A program made the position numbers and the translations under genes. DNA of 34,807 nucleotides, from assembly GCA_003132905.1 (NCBI GenBank), contig PKZC01000445.1, positions 14,883 through 49,689 on the forward strand, given 5' to 3'. Numbering within the stretch: the first letter of the stretch is position 1; each line of letters starts with the position of its first letter. Shown in pieces: positions 24,932 to 33,569 of the stretch. This DNA comes from Bryobacterales bacterium (GTDB lineage: Bacteria; Acidobacteriota; Terriglobia; Bryobacterales; Bryobacteraceae). Below the pieces are notes generated by a model. It was not told the DNA's origin. It did no database searches and saw nothing but the letters and a program-made list of their open reading frames with translations.

Positions 24932-26383
24932 ATGGCATACAGCGATCTGCGCGACTTCATCAACGCGCTCGAAAAGAAGAAAGAGCTGAAGCGCATCTCG
25001 CTCGAAGTGGATCCGTATCTCGAGATCACGGAATTCGCCGACCGGTCCGTCAAGAACAACGGCCCAGCGCTGTTGTTTGAAAAGCCCAAAGGCAGCCGCA
25101 TTCCAGTGCTGATCAACAGCTTCGCCAGCATGCGGCGGATGGAAATAGCGCTCGAAGTGGATTCGGTGGAATCCATCGCACAACGCATCTATGAATTTCT
25201 TGAAATGCGGATGCCGGAAGGTTTGATCGGCAAGCTGAAGATGCTTCCCAAGCTGGCCGAAGTGGGCGCGTTCTTTCCCAAAATGGTTTCGGGCGGCCCC
25301 TGTAAGGACGTTATCCGGCGCGACAAGTTTTCACTGAACAACATTCCGATTCTGCATTGCTGGCCGCAGGATGGCGGCCGGTTCATCACGCTGCCCATGG
25401 TGTTCTCGCGCAATCCCGACACCGGCAAGCGCAACTGCGGTTGTTATCGGATGCAGGTGTACGACGAACGCACCACCGGTATGCACTGGCAGACGCACAA
25501 GCATGGAGCGGAACATTATCGCCGGCTGCTGAAGGAAGGCAAGATCGCGCGCATGGATGTAGCAGTGGCCATTGGTTCTGATCCAGCCACGATGTATTCG
25601 GCGATTCTGCCGCTGCCGCCCGATCTGGATGAAATGATGATGGCGGGCTTTCTGCGAGGCAAGCCGGTGGAGATGGTGAAGTGCGAGATGTCGGATCTCG
25701 AAGTCCCCGCGAACGCCGAGATCGTGCTGGAAGGCTATGTGGAGATCGGCGAGAATCGCATCGAAGGTCCGTTCGGCGATCACACCGGTTTCTATTCTCT
25801 CGAGGACGAGTACCCGGTGTTTCACGTAACGTGCGTCACTCACCGCAATCATCCGATCTATGCGACTACCATTGTCGGGCCGCCGCCGATGGAGGATTTT
25901 TATATGGGCAAGGCCATCGAGAGGATCTTCCTGCCTTTGATGCGCCTGCAGTTGCCCGAGATTCGCGATATTGCGATGCCGGCCGAGGGCGTGTTCCATA
26001 ACCTGATCCTGGTTTCGATCCGCAAATCGTATCCGCTGCACGCGCGTAAAGTGATGCACGCGATCTGGGGTTTGGGTCAGGCGATGTTCAGTAAGTGCAT
26101 CGTGGTGGTGGATGAAGACGTGGACGTGCAGGATGTCCGCGAAGTGGCCTGGAAGGCGCTGAACAATATCGATCCGGAGCGCGACATCCAGTTTGTGCTG
26201 GGACCGGTGGACTCGCTCGATCATTCCAGCCGGCTGCCCAACTACGGTTCGAAGATGGGGATCGATGCCACCCGCAAGTGGAAAGAGGAAGGTTTCGTCC
26301 GTCCGTGGCCCGACGTGATTCAGATGCCGGAAGCGGTGAAACAGCGCGTGAATCAGCTCTGGAAGAAGGCGGGACTGAGTTAG
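24932..26383 (+). CDS. UbiD-family prenylated-flavin decarboxylase
   Basis: 483 residues from ATG 24932. The frame is open further upstream inside fabG on the other strand, but homology starts at MAYSDLRDFINALEKK. UbiD-type motifs: the prFMN/Mn-binding region RNPDTGKRNCGCYRMQVYD, the catalytic ENRIEGPFGDHTGFYS, and THRNHPIYATTIVGPPPMED. These enzymes decarboxylate aromatic or alpha,beta-unsaturated acids with prenylated FMN made by UbiX, which is not here. In acidobacteria the family serves quinone synthesis by the futalosine route or other decarboxylations; this cannot be separated by eye. Confidence 0.92.
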   Translation: MAYSDLRDFINALEKKKELKRISLEVDPYLEITEFADRSVKNNGPALLFEKPKGSRIPVLINSFASMRRMEIALEVDSVESIAQRIYEFLEMRMPEGLIGKLKMLPKLAEVGAFFPKMVSGGPCKDVIRRDKFSLNNIPILHCWPQDGGRFITLPMVFSRNPDTGKRNCGCYRMQVYDERTTGMHWQTHKHGAEHYRRLLKEGKIARMDVAVAIGSDPATMYSAILPLPPDLDEMMMAGFLRGKPVEMVKCEMSDLEVPANAEIVLEGYVEIGENRIEGPFGDHTGFYSLEDEYPVFHVTCVTHRNHPIYATTIVGPPPMEDFYMGKAIERIFLPLMRLQLPEIRDIAMPAEGVFHNLILVSIRKSYPLHARKVMHAIWGLGQAMFSKCIVVVDEDVDVQDVREVAWKALNNIDPERDIQFVLGPVDSLDHSSRLPNYGSKMGIDATRKWKEEGFVRPWPDVIQMPEAVKQRVNQLWKKAGLS

Positions 26384-26415
26384 CGGCTGTCCCGATGCTA
26401 AACTAGTATTCGCAC

Positions 26416-26493
26416 GGCGGCTGTAGCTCAGTTGGTAGTAGCGCCAGATTGTGGTTCTGGATGTCGTGGGTTCAAATCCCACCAGCCGCCCCA
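26416..26493 (+). tRNA. tRNA-His (anticodon GTG)
   Basis: The sequence folds as a full cloverleaf: G-1 at 26416 pairing with C73 (26490), the His hallmark; acceptor arms 26417-26423 and 26483-26489; D-arm AGCTCAGTTGGTAGTAGC; anticodon GTG in the loop after CCAGATT; T-arm GTGGG/CCCAC around TTCAAAT; and an encoded CCA at 26491-26493. An integrase gene follows within 90 bp, so the 3' half of the tRNA is the probable attachment site of the element to the right, with the left junction kept functional. Confidence 0.95.
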
Positions 26494-26543
26494 GCATAAT
26501 CAGCAACTTACGAGACAGAAGCGCTACCTTCAACCTTCCCGAT

Positions 26544-26564
26544 TGTGATTTATCTGTGATTTAT
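26544..26564. repeat. two direct 10-bp repeats between tRNA-His and the integrase gene
   Basis: TGTGATTTAT occurs at 26544-26553 and 26555-26564, 11 bp apart, that is on one helical face. The position 50-70 bp inside the element fits an integrase arm site or an excisionase/regulator site. Confidence 0.5.
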
Positions 26565-26578
26565 GGTAGAGTCACCGC

Positions 26579-27721
26579 ATGGCGAAAGGAAAGAAAAAGC
26601 AGTCTCGTGTAGCCAAAGGTGAAGGCTGCCTTTATCAACGAGGTCGGTTGTGGTGGTACAACGCACCAAACGGTGAACGATTTCCGACCGGCACGGCGAT
26701 CCGATCTGAGGCAATAGACTTCAAGATCCGTAAGCTGGCCGAATTGACGACGGACCTTCCGCCACACATCCATGTCAAGGGGCCGAAAGCTACTGTCAAC
26801 GAGCTGTTGGATGCTCATCTAGCGTACATGCGCCGGAAGAACCGGAAGAGTACACAGGACGTGGAATGGGTTTTAAACCTCCACGTACGTCCCTACTTTG
26901 GGGACCGGGTCGCGGCCACGCTAACCACCAAGGATTTTGAGCAATACCGGGAAAGCAAGAGGAACGATCTTGAACCAACCACGATCAACCGGCACATGTC
27001 GTACCTTCGCTCCGGGTATTACACTGGCATGAAACGGGTGACGCCACAAATGGTGAGCTTCATACCGGCTTTTCCAACCGTGGACGAATCCTACAACGTT
27101 CGCCAAGGATTTCTGACCATAGAGGGGTATCAGAAAGTCTTGGATCAGCTCCCGATGTCATTGAAGCCTCTGTTCATTTGCGGCTTCCACGTCTCTTCTC
27201 GCAAGGGGGAGTTGACAGACATCTTGTGGTCTCAGGTTGATTTGGATGAGGGTCTGATAGTTATGGAACCGGCGACTGCCAAGAACAAGGCCGGACGGGC
27301 GCTCCCGATCTACGGTGACATGGTTGACGCTCTGGCAAAGCAGAAACAGATTCGAGATGAGTGCTTTCCGCATTGTGAGCACGTTTTCTTCTGGCACACT
27401 GAAGACGCAATGATCGGTCACGGCGGGGAACGAAGCAAGCCTGGCAATCACATCAAGGTTTTTCGCCGGTCTTGGCAAAATGCTGTGGACAAAGCTGGCT
27501 ATCCGGGCTTTATGTTCCACGATCTGAGGCGCACGGCTGAGCGCAACATGACCAAGGCTGGGATAGAACAGTCTATGCGTATGAAGATCAGCGGGCATAA
27601 AACCGATTCCATGTCCAGGCGCTACAACATTGTCGTTGCCTCTGATGTTGCCGATCAGAAGAAAAAAATGGATGAGTGGTTCAAGAAAGAGCGAGAGAAA
27701 GCCACTGCGAAGGCCAGCTAG
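26579..27721 (+). CDS. int: tyrosine recombinase / integrase
   Basis: 380 residues. A basic N-terminus (MAKGKKKQSRVAKGEG) and an AP2-like arm region precede the core-binding domain (VNELLDAHLAYMRRK). The catalytic domain shows Arg in HVSSRKGELTDI, HDLRRTAER, HisIII in KISGHKT, and the Tyr in SRRYNIVV. It joins the circular element to tRNA-His next door. Its stop overlaps the stop of the oppositely oriented HTH gene by 4 bp. A weak -10 (TAGAGT, 26567-26572) ends six bases before the ATG, so this gene may also be leaderless. Confidence 0.95.
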   Translation: MAKGKKKQSRVAKGEGCLYQRGRLWWYNAPNGERFPTGTAIRSEAIDFKIRKLAELTTDLPPHIHVKGPKATVNELLDAHLAYMRRKNRKSTQDVEWVLNLHVRPYFGDRVAATLTTKDFEQYRESKRNDLEPTTINRHMSYLRSGYYTGMKRVTPQMVSFIPAFPTVDESYNVRQGFLTIEGYQKVLDQLPMSLKPLFICGFHVSSRKGELTDILWSQVDLDEGLIVMEPATAKNKAGRALPIYGDMVDALAKQKQIRDECFPHCEHVFFWHTEDAMIGHGGERSKPGNHIKVFRRSWQNAVDKAGYPGFMFHDLRRTAERNMTKAGIEQSMRMKISGHKTDSMSRRYNIVVASDVADQKKKMDEWFKKEREKATAKAS

Positions 27722-28044
27722 CCTTTGTGTCGCGTCATGAACCTGTCAAGGTCTTCGCGGTCGATCAGAACAAGCCGATCCTTCCGAATGACAGGAAAGA
27801 GATCTTTGGTCATCAGATACTCGAATGACTTCTTCGTGTGGGAAATGTAAGCGGCTGCTTGGTCAACGGTCAGATAGCGGGGCTGGACGACATTTGGCTT
27901 CGGTAATCGAGTGAGCAAGACATTTACACATTTCTCTGCGAATTCTCGCGCAAAGGCAGACATGAAGTCTTGTCCATCAGACCGGACCATGAGTGCTTCT
28001 TCCTCGGCCATTTGGTATCTGCGGTTTTCCTGTCTGTCTCCCAT
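27718..28044 (-). CDS. excisionase-like helix-turn-helix protein
   Basis: 108 residues from ATG 28044, with GGAGG and GAGGAG upstream; the open frame continues to 28122 into the neighbouring gene, but this start follows its stop. The C-terminal half (PRYLTVDQAAAYISHTKKSF and on, then IRKDRLVLIDREDLDRFM) is the MerR/excisionase-type winged helix of the HTH_17 family. The N-terminal half is acidic and unrecognised. Its place beside the integrase suggests a role in excision or control of the element. Confidence 0.78.
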   Translation of the reverse strand: MGDRQENRRYQMAEEEALMVRSDGQDFMSAFAREFAEKCVNVLLTRLPKPNVVQPRYLTVDQAAAYISHTKKSFEYLMTKDLFPVIRKDRLVLIDREDLDRFMTRHKG

Positions 28045-28082
28045 GGACTCCTCACCTCCGAATTGCTCGCAGTCGACACAAG

Positions 28083-28805
28083 TCACGAGCCAGACTCGCG
28101 AATCCATTCTTCGACCGGCCATGGAACTTCGTGTCCGATTCCAAAGGTGGCATCTGACGAATGAAACCGAAATCTTCCTTGGAAGCGCCGCTCCGCAGAT
28201 TGCAGCCTGTCTAGGGCATCAATAAGCTGAAAGTTGGCCTCTTGCCGGAGACTTGCTTGCCGGATTTCGTTCGGCTCCTCAACCGACTGCTCTGTCGCCT
28301 TGATCGCAAATCGAATGCAGTCAATTGCAACCCGCACTTGATAGGCCAGCTCGAATTCCCCTGGCCTCGTTGCCTCATCATTTTGCCAGGATACTAATGG
28401 CGCTAGTCCCGTCGCCATTAGCGTCTCTTCTACCGACGACAGGCACTTCTGGGCTTGCGCGATTGCTTTCTCGCCCAACGACAACATGGTGGTGTGAGCC
28501 TTATCCATCTCCCGCTCGAACTCAGCCAATGCTTTCTCAATACCCGCGTCTCGCTCGTTAATAGCTGCAATGATCGATTCCTGCGCCTCGCGCGTGAATC
28601 TGAGGTGCGTCCGGAGCACATAAATAAATGTCGCGATGGCGACAAGCACGGCGAATGCAAGTTGCGGTCCAAGCGGAACCCGTCTTCCAAACCACGTCTC
28701 GCTGTTGTGAAGCCATATAGGGAGCACCACTAGCGCGTCAATCGCAAGGGCGATCACGATACGCGCCCTTAGACTTTTGCAGGGATGATTTTGCTTAGCG
28801 AACAT
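28083..28805 (-). CDS. unknown membrane protein with coiled coil, conjugation operon
   Basis: 240 residues, not recognised. Two membrane segments at about 14-32 and 46-64 are followed by a long helical, charged region with coiled-coil character (REAQESIIAAINERDAG, LAEFEREMDKAHTTML) and a C-terminal part rich in aromatic residues. The gene begins 6 bp after the trbI stop, with TGAGGATAT acting as ribosome site, so it belongs to the Trb operon. Position and topology would suit an entry-exclusion or envelope accessory protein, but nothing proves it. Confidence 0.7.
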   Translation of the reverse strand: MFAKQNHPCKSLRARIVIALAIDALVVLPIWLHNSETWFGRRVPLGPQLAFAVLVAIATFIYVLRTHLRFTREAQESIIAAINERDAGIEKALAEFEREMDKAHTTMLSLGEKAIAQAQKCLSSVEETLMATGLAPLVSWQNDEATRPGEFELAYQVRVAIDCIRFAIKATEQSVEEPNEIRQASLRQEANFQLIDALDRLQSAERRFQGRFRFHSSDATFGIGHEVPWPVEEWIRESGS

Positions 28806-28811
28806 ATATCC

Positions 28812-30278
28812 TCACTTGGGCCTCGCTGATGTCGAAACCTTCTCATCAGGCTGAATCGGTTGATATGGGGTCTCGAACAAGATGTCTCGATTTACACGGA
28901 CCGTGAACTTGTAGCCAGCGGGGACCTTGATCGTTGGTTGCACGTTGAGGTTGCGCCTCGTGATCTGAGCGCCGGTCTCGCTGAGTTCCTGGCCGACAGC
29001 GCTCCCGGCCGTCTGAGCGGGCGTTGGATAACTGAGTGTGGTTTGGTTAGTTCGCTGAGAGATGTCGAATGCCGCAGTGAACAAGCTCGTTAGCACCGTG
29101 AAGCCTATGAGACGGCGATAGTGATGGTCTACTTTGTCGCGAAGTCCGGCGTTGCCGTGCGAATCGAGTCCTAACATGCCATCGAGATCCAGTGATGTAG
29201 CGTCAGGGAAGATGATGCGGCTCCAAGCGACTTGAACTCCGTCTTGGCCGTAAGCAATACGTGAGTCATACTTTCCGATCAGACGTGATCCCTGCGGGAT
29301 CAAGAGGAAAAGGCCAGTAGCCGTGTCGTATACGTTCGACGTCACCAGCGCCTTCAGCTCGCCTGGCAGATCTGAATTGAGCGACTGCTCAAGAACCGCC
29401 GGGATTTCCCAGCCCGCTTTGATTTCGTACCGCGACACGGGAGCTTCGCGCGTCGACCGGAGATAGTCGTCCGCTTGGCGGTCCCGGCCAGACGCAAGGA
29501 ATGCTTCTTTGCGCGATTGCATATTCTGGCTGTCATAGTCATTTTGGAGAGCCTGTCCATTTGTCGGCGCCGGATCACTACCTTGCCGAGCCGCGCCGAG
29601 TGCATGACTTAGGGATGACGCAGCCAGAGCAAGATCGTTCGACCCAGGTTGCCCAATGGCTGTCGGCACCGATGGAGAGTCGGAGTTGCGAATGCTAGTA
29701 GGAGCTAGGATCGCTTCCTGCTCTCGCTGGTACACCGCTGCAATTCGGCGTTGTTCGGGCGTCTCCTGTGGCAGTTGCGGTTGCGCAACAACCTGCGGCG
29801 TTCGCGTGGTATTCGGCTGTCGCACAACAACGCGTTCCGTAGAGAAGCCGTCGCACGGCTGGCCGGTTTGTGGATTGAACCGGTACGGCTGTCCAGATTT
29901 CGGATCGGCCCCGCACGTAGGCGTTGTTATGGGCTGGGAAGGCGGCACTTCGGGTGGCCGCAGGGTCCTCGGCACCGTGCCCGCGGGCGTCTCCTGCATG
30001 AACTCCGACGCCGCCTGGGTGGCGGGAGTGACGCTCTTCGGTAGACCGGCATCGCGAGAAGCCGTTTGATTATCGAGCGCTCTGCGGTATCCGCCGTAAG
30101 CGAATGCCAGCATCAGCAGCAGGACCAGGAAGACGATCATGATGCCCGCTCGCCGGCTGATGCGTACGACTTTCTGGGGCTCGGGATGGAGATCGATTCC
30201 GCTTGGCGCCGTTTCCTTTACTCCCTCTCCGGTTGTTGCTTCAAGCGACTGGTGGTTGGGTTTATCGTTTGTGTCCAC
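28812..30278 (-). CDS. trbI: TrbI/VirB10-family conjugation protein
   Basis: 488 residues from GTG 30278, with GGAG 7 nt upstream; the frame is open to 30338, inside trbG. A cytoplasmic N-terminus is followed by one membrane segment (AGIMIVFLVLLLMLAFAYGG), a proline-rich stretch (PPEVPPSQPITTPT) that spans the periplasm, and the conserved C-terminal beta domain (AGWEIPAVLEQSLNSDLPGE, FLLIPQGSRLIGKYDSRIAY, DATSLDLDGMLGLDSHGNAG). VirB10-type proteins link the inner and outer membrane complexes and sense ATP hydrolysis. It overlaps the end of trbG by 17 bp. Confidence 0.93.
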   Translation of the reverse strand: MDTNDKPNHQSLEATTGEGVKETAPSGIDLHPEPQKVVRISRRAGIMIVFLVLLLMLAFAYGGYRRALDNQTASRDAGLPKSVTPATQAASEFMQETPAGTVPRTLRPPEVPPSQPITTPTCGADPKSGQPYRFNPQTGQPCDGFSTERVVVRQPNTTRTPQVVAQPQLPQETPEQRRIAAVYQREQEAILAPTSIRNSDSPSVPTAIGQPGSNDLALAASSLSHALGAARQGSDPAPTNGQALQNDYDSQNMQSRKEAFLASGRDRQADDYLRSTREAPVSRYEIKAGWEIPAVLEQSLNSDLPGELKALVTSNVYDTATGLFLLIPQGSRLIGKYDSRIAYGQDGVQVAWSRIIFPDATSLDLDGMLGLDSHGNAGLRDKVDHHYRRLIGFTVLTSLFTAAFDISQRTNQTTLSYPTPAQTAGSAVGQELSETGAQITRRNLNVQPTIKVPAGYKFTVRVNRDILFETPYQPIQPDEKVSTSARPK

Positions 30279-31301
30279 GGCTGATCTCCACTTGTTGAGC
30301 TTTCTTGCCAGATCCGAGCACGAGGTTCGCGCGATCAAACAGACGGTCCACGATATAGGTCTGATCCTTAACCCGGTAGTTCGTCATCTCGCCCTTGCCA
30401 TCCTTGCCCACGACCAGCAACACCGGGGCTTCCCGATGTTGAAGCTCCAGCGGCATTTGAATGTGGGTCTTCACGCCGTCGTCGAACACACGGACGGGTC
30501 GAATGTGCTCGTCTCCGCCGCGGACTGTGTAGTCGAAATTCATCTGTTCGACAGTGATGATGCCTGGTGGAACTTCCGCCGCATGCTTCTGCTGTTTGGC
30601 GACAGCCTGCTCCTCCGCTAACTTCTGTTGCCACTTCCGCGTGTCATCCTCCGGGTACGCAAATGCGACGCGAGCAACGTAGTCCTCTGGTTTTGAGATG
30701 AGCCGGAGGTAGTACGCTCGCCGATCCGTGGTTATGAGCAGATTGGTGTCCAGTCCTGGCATTTGCGGTTTGAGGATGATCACCGGAGTGGCCTGCTCCC
30801 CGCTACCGTACATTGCGGGCGAAATGTTCCACCGGACCGAATCGCCGATGTGCGGTTCACCAACGATCCTTTCACCACCTTGCAGCTCAACCATACACAC
30901 TCGGAGCGGCGCGCACACAACTGTAGGCAGACCAGCACCATACGAATACATCACGCGGCCGTCGGGACCCGGCGAGGGCGCAATTTTCTCCCCTTGCCAG
31001 CTCTCGCTCACGCGGACGGCTTCGAGCGCTGTTGCGGGCAGCGCTATATTCGACTTCGGATGATAGTCCTTCGGAACAGGAATCGGACCACCGGGCGTAG
31101 TGGGTTGAGCTTTCACATCCAGAGGTACGCTGCCGGGTTTTCCAGGGTCCGCAACTGGGCACCGAAATCGTACTGCTGCAAAAGTGGCGGAACGCTCACT
31201 GGTGGTTGCGGGAGGCGCACTGATTCGGCTGGAGGCTGCCCGGCGAGTATCGGCAGCAGTCCAGTCAGAGCCAGCCCGAGGAAGAATCGTGTTGATTGCA
31301 T
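30262..31301 (-). CDS. trbG: TrbG/VirB9-family outer-membrane core protein, reading frame broken (-1) after the signal-peptide region
   Basis: A perfect ribosome site (AAAGGAG, 8 nt, ATG 31301) starts a frame with a signal peptide (MQSTRFFLGLALTGLLPILA) that stops at 31113 after 62 codons. The VirB9 body (SVRWNISPAMYGSG, DTNLLITTDRRAYYLRLIS, RVAFAYPEDD, QMNFDYTVRG, PVRVFDDGVKTHIQMP) lies in the -1 frame, which is open across the same stretch but gives nonsense composition upstream of about 31150. The only in-frame start near the change is GTG 31116, overlapping the stop, which would leave the protein without a signal. So this is either a frameshift mutation, a sequencing error or a recoding event. 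The intact protein forms the periplasmic ring with TrbI. Confidence 0.8.
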
Positions 31302-31315
31302 TTAAATTACTCCTT

Positions 31316-31969
31316 TCAAAGAACCTTTGCCCAAGTCGCGCTCGTAATGTAAACGCCGAGCGGGTTGATGCGAGCCTGGCGCTCGTCCTTGGGCGGGTTG
31401 AGCGCAATTGCGAAGTATCCTTTCCAGCGATCCGTCGCTTTCACGCTTCCGTACAGATCCCGCGTCGTTTCCACCCATTCGACTTCATAGGTGCGGTCGC
31501 TGGTCGGAAGAATTGATTTCACTTCGACGGAGACCGTCTCGGTTTCGGCACGCTTAAAGGGTGGGTCTCCGCGATAGTAGTCGCTTACAAATGTCTGAGC
31601 CGCGCTGCCGCTTGCGATCTGCGCGTATACCCGATCAATCACCTTTCGCTGTGACACGCCGTCTGTCGTGACGGTCCGCAGGTTTTCGACCCAGTTGAAG
31701 ATGTTCGAACGTCGGAGCCGATCATCGTCTAACGAAGTTTGATCTGCGACCCCAGAGGCGACGGGTCGTCCAAGATTGTCCACGAGAACGACGAACGGAA
31801 CCACATGCGCCCGCGCTGATAGCCAGACAATCCCGACGGTCGCGACCAAGGCGACCAGCGAAGAGAATACCGCCATCGAGCGCCAGTTTTTGGCGCGAGT
31901 GATGAGATCACCATAGCGCTCGTCCCATTCGCGGCGAGCGGCCAGATAGGGGTTATGGGGAGAGTTCAT
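31316..31969 (-). CDS. trbF: TrbF/VirB8-family conjugation protein
   Basis: 217 residues: a cytoplasmic N-terminus (NPYLAARREWDERYGDLI) and one membrane segment (about 32-51, MAVFSSLVALVATVGIVWLS), then a periplasmic domain with VEWVETTRDLYGSV and the C-terminal RINPLGVYITSATWAKVL typical of the family. VirB8 proteins nucleate the secretion complex at the inner membrane. An AGGAA ribosome site overlaps the end of the preceding small gene, 5 bp upstream. trbG starts 14 bp downstream of its stop. Confidence 0.93.
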   Translation of the reverse strand: MNSPHNPYLAARREWDERYGDLITRAKNWRSMAVFSSLVALVATVGIVWLSARAHVVPFVVLVDNLGRPVASGVADQTSLDDDRLRRSNIFNWVENLRTVTTDGVSQRKVIDRVYAQIASGSAAQTFVSDYYRGDPPFKRAETETVSVEVKSILPTSDRTYEVEWVETTRDLYGSVKATDRWKGYFAIALNPPKDERQARINPLGVYITSATWAKVL

Positions 31970-31974
31970 GGGCT

Positions 31975-32352
31975 TTATTCCTCGTGATCGATTGGAATTC
32001 TTGGCGGCGTGCTGTGTGGCGCAGCGTCCGATGGAAGTCTTAACAGTCTAAAGCGCATGCCTCTCATCACTTGATCAACAGCGCGACCCAGCATGCTTTT
32101 TCGTCCTGGCAATGAGGCCGATTGCGGATTTGCTAAGTCCGCATATCCAACGGATGCGATATCTGTCGCGCCCGAGCTGGTACTTAAATTAGGTGGGGCG
32201 GTCTCTTCAATTGCGCTGCCGCTTATTCCGCCATGAACGGCCGAAGGATGGGACCAATCATTTCCCGACGTAGAAACTTCATTCGTCGCTTGGACCGACA
32301 TGGGCGCGAAGCCCTGCTGAATCCGTTGATCCTCGAACCCGGAGCCTTCCAA
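31975..32352 (-). CDS. hypothetical protein in the Trb operon
   Basis: 125 residues if started at TTG 32352, 4 bp after the trbL stop, with GGGGGTG 7 nt upstream; ATG 32301 would give 108. Low-complexity, Ser/Ala/Pro-rich, with no signal peptide or membrane segment, and a basic end (GMRFRLLRLP). No family is recognised. Tight spacing to trbL and trbF on both sides favours a real gene. It might instead be a separated tail of TrbL, whose own C-terminus is similarly Ser/Ala/Gly-rich. Confidence 0.5.
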   Translation of the reverse strand: MEGSGFEDQRIQQGFAPMSVQATNEVSTSGNDWSHPSAVHGGISGSAIEETAPPNLSTSSGATDIASVGYADLANPQSASLPGRKSMLGRAVDQVMRGMRFRLLRLPSDAAPHSTPPRIPIDHEE

Positions 32353-32356
32353 CGGT

Positions 32357-33562
32357 TCACCCCCAATCGATGGATGACGTTAATGGAACCGACCCACGGA
32401 ATGGAGGGTCTGGCTGCGTGTGCGCAACGCCGGAAACTGACGCTGAGGACGATGGCGGAGAAAGCGACCTTCCTCCAGCCGAGACACCGCCGAACGATCC
32501 CACGCTGGCAACCGCAGTTCGAGTATTGGAACCCGCTCCACCAGCACTTGCCGCGGAACCAGCACCCCCTGCTGCAGCGCCCGCGCCGGCTAGTGCGCTC
32601 ATCGCTGCACCTCCAGCTGCAAAGGCGGCACTACCTAGAACGGCTGCTGTGGCGATGAGATCGCCCCCCGTCAAAGCGGGAGACCCGCCGATCACGGCTG
32701 CGAACAGTTTCGGAATCTGCCAACAGCACATCATGAAGATCAGCGCGCCACCCATCACGTCGAAAGCCGTCATCACTGGGCGAGCTGAAGTTGCGATCCC
32801 CTGTGCCTCATTGAGCCAGCCCAGGCTAAGGTCGAATCCGGCCGCGATCAGACAGTACAGCAGGAGGACCTTGACCCCGATCGAAACCGCCAAGCCGATG
32901 AAGCGTTCCGTATACGGAGCCGTCCATCTGCTGCCACCGAACCCGAGAAAGATGAAGCCCACAGATACGACTAGGTAACTCTCGACGAACGTGACGATGA
33001 AATTGATGGCGATGAAGGTATAAGAAATGACGATTAGAAGAGCTGCAAACGCAAGCGCCAGTGACGTACCGGGATTCGTGAAGAAGGCCGATGTACTCGC
33101 GCCATCCATCAGCGCACCGGCAAGACTGAGACCCTGCATGAAAATGCCGCTTGGCGACAGCGCTCCAAGTCCGGACGCGTTCTGTCCAAGCTGCGTAAAG
33201 CTATCGATGATCGCAGGAATCCACGACCGGCCATTCAGAAGCAAAGCGTAGAACGCTCCAATCCACATCAGCTTTCGGATCAGCGCGGAGGTCCAGGACT
33301 GAAGGTCGCTCTTCTCTAGCAGCATGACGGCGGCGCTCCACGCGAATTCGATCACCGCGAGCAGCCCGAACAGCGTATTAGCGTAAATGAAGACGTTGGT
33401 CGTCCATTGAACGCGCTCGCTGCGGAATTGGTCCATGATCTGGCTTGGAACGGTTGTGTTGAAACCAGGCCCGGCCTGTGCAAAGAGCGCCGGCACCAGC
33501 AGGGTGACGATGCCCATAAGTGGCAACCAGCGCTTTAACATGTCGTGGATTCGAGTCTGCAC
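32357..33562 (-). CDS. trbL: TrbL/VirB6-family polytopic membrane protein
   Basis: 401 residues from GTG 33562 (GAGGG 4 nt upstream) or ATG 33541. A signal-like N-terminus (LPLMGIVTLLVPALFAQA) is followed by about six membrane segments, among them LALAFAALLIVISYTFIAIN and VIGGSPALTGGDLIATAAVL, and a family-typical FLGFGGSRWTAPYTERFIG. The C-terminal 100 residues are rich in Ala, Gly and Ser. VirB6/TrbL proteins form part of the inner-membrane channel for DNA transfer. The gene starts 7 bp after the trbJ stop. Confidence 0.92.
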   Translation of the reverse strand: MQTRIHDMLKRWLPLMGIVTLLVPALFAQAGPGFNTTVPSQIMDQFRSERVQWTTNVFIYANTLFGLLAVIEFAWSAAVMLLEKSDLQSWTSALIRKLMWIGAFYALLLNGRSWIPAIIDSFTQLGQNASGLGALSPSGIFMQGLSLAGALMDGASTSAFFTNPGTSLALAFAALLIVISYTFIAINFIVTFVESYLVVSVGFIFLGFGGSRWTAPYTERFIGLAVSIGVKVLLLYCLIAAGFDLSLGWLNEAQGIATSARPVMTAFDVMGGALIFMMCCWQIPKLFAAVIGGSPALTGGDLIATAAVLGSAAFAAGGAAMSALAGAGAAAGGAGSAASAGGAGSNTRTAVASVGSFGGVSAGGRSLSPPSSSASVSGVAHTQPDPPFRGSVPLTSSIDWG

Positions 33563-33569
33563 GATACCC

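Noticed and set aside
32370..32978. Plus-strand Pro/Ala-rich frame of 202 codons
   Set aside because: It is antisense to the Ala/Gly/Ser-rich C-terminus of trbL; low-complexity GC-rich codons leave the opposite strand open.
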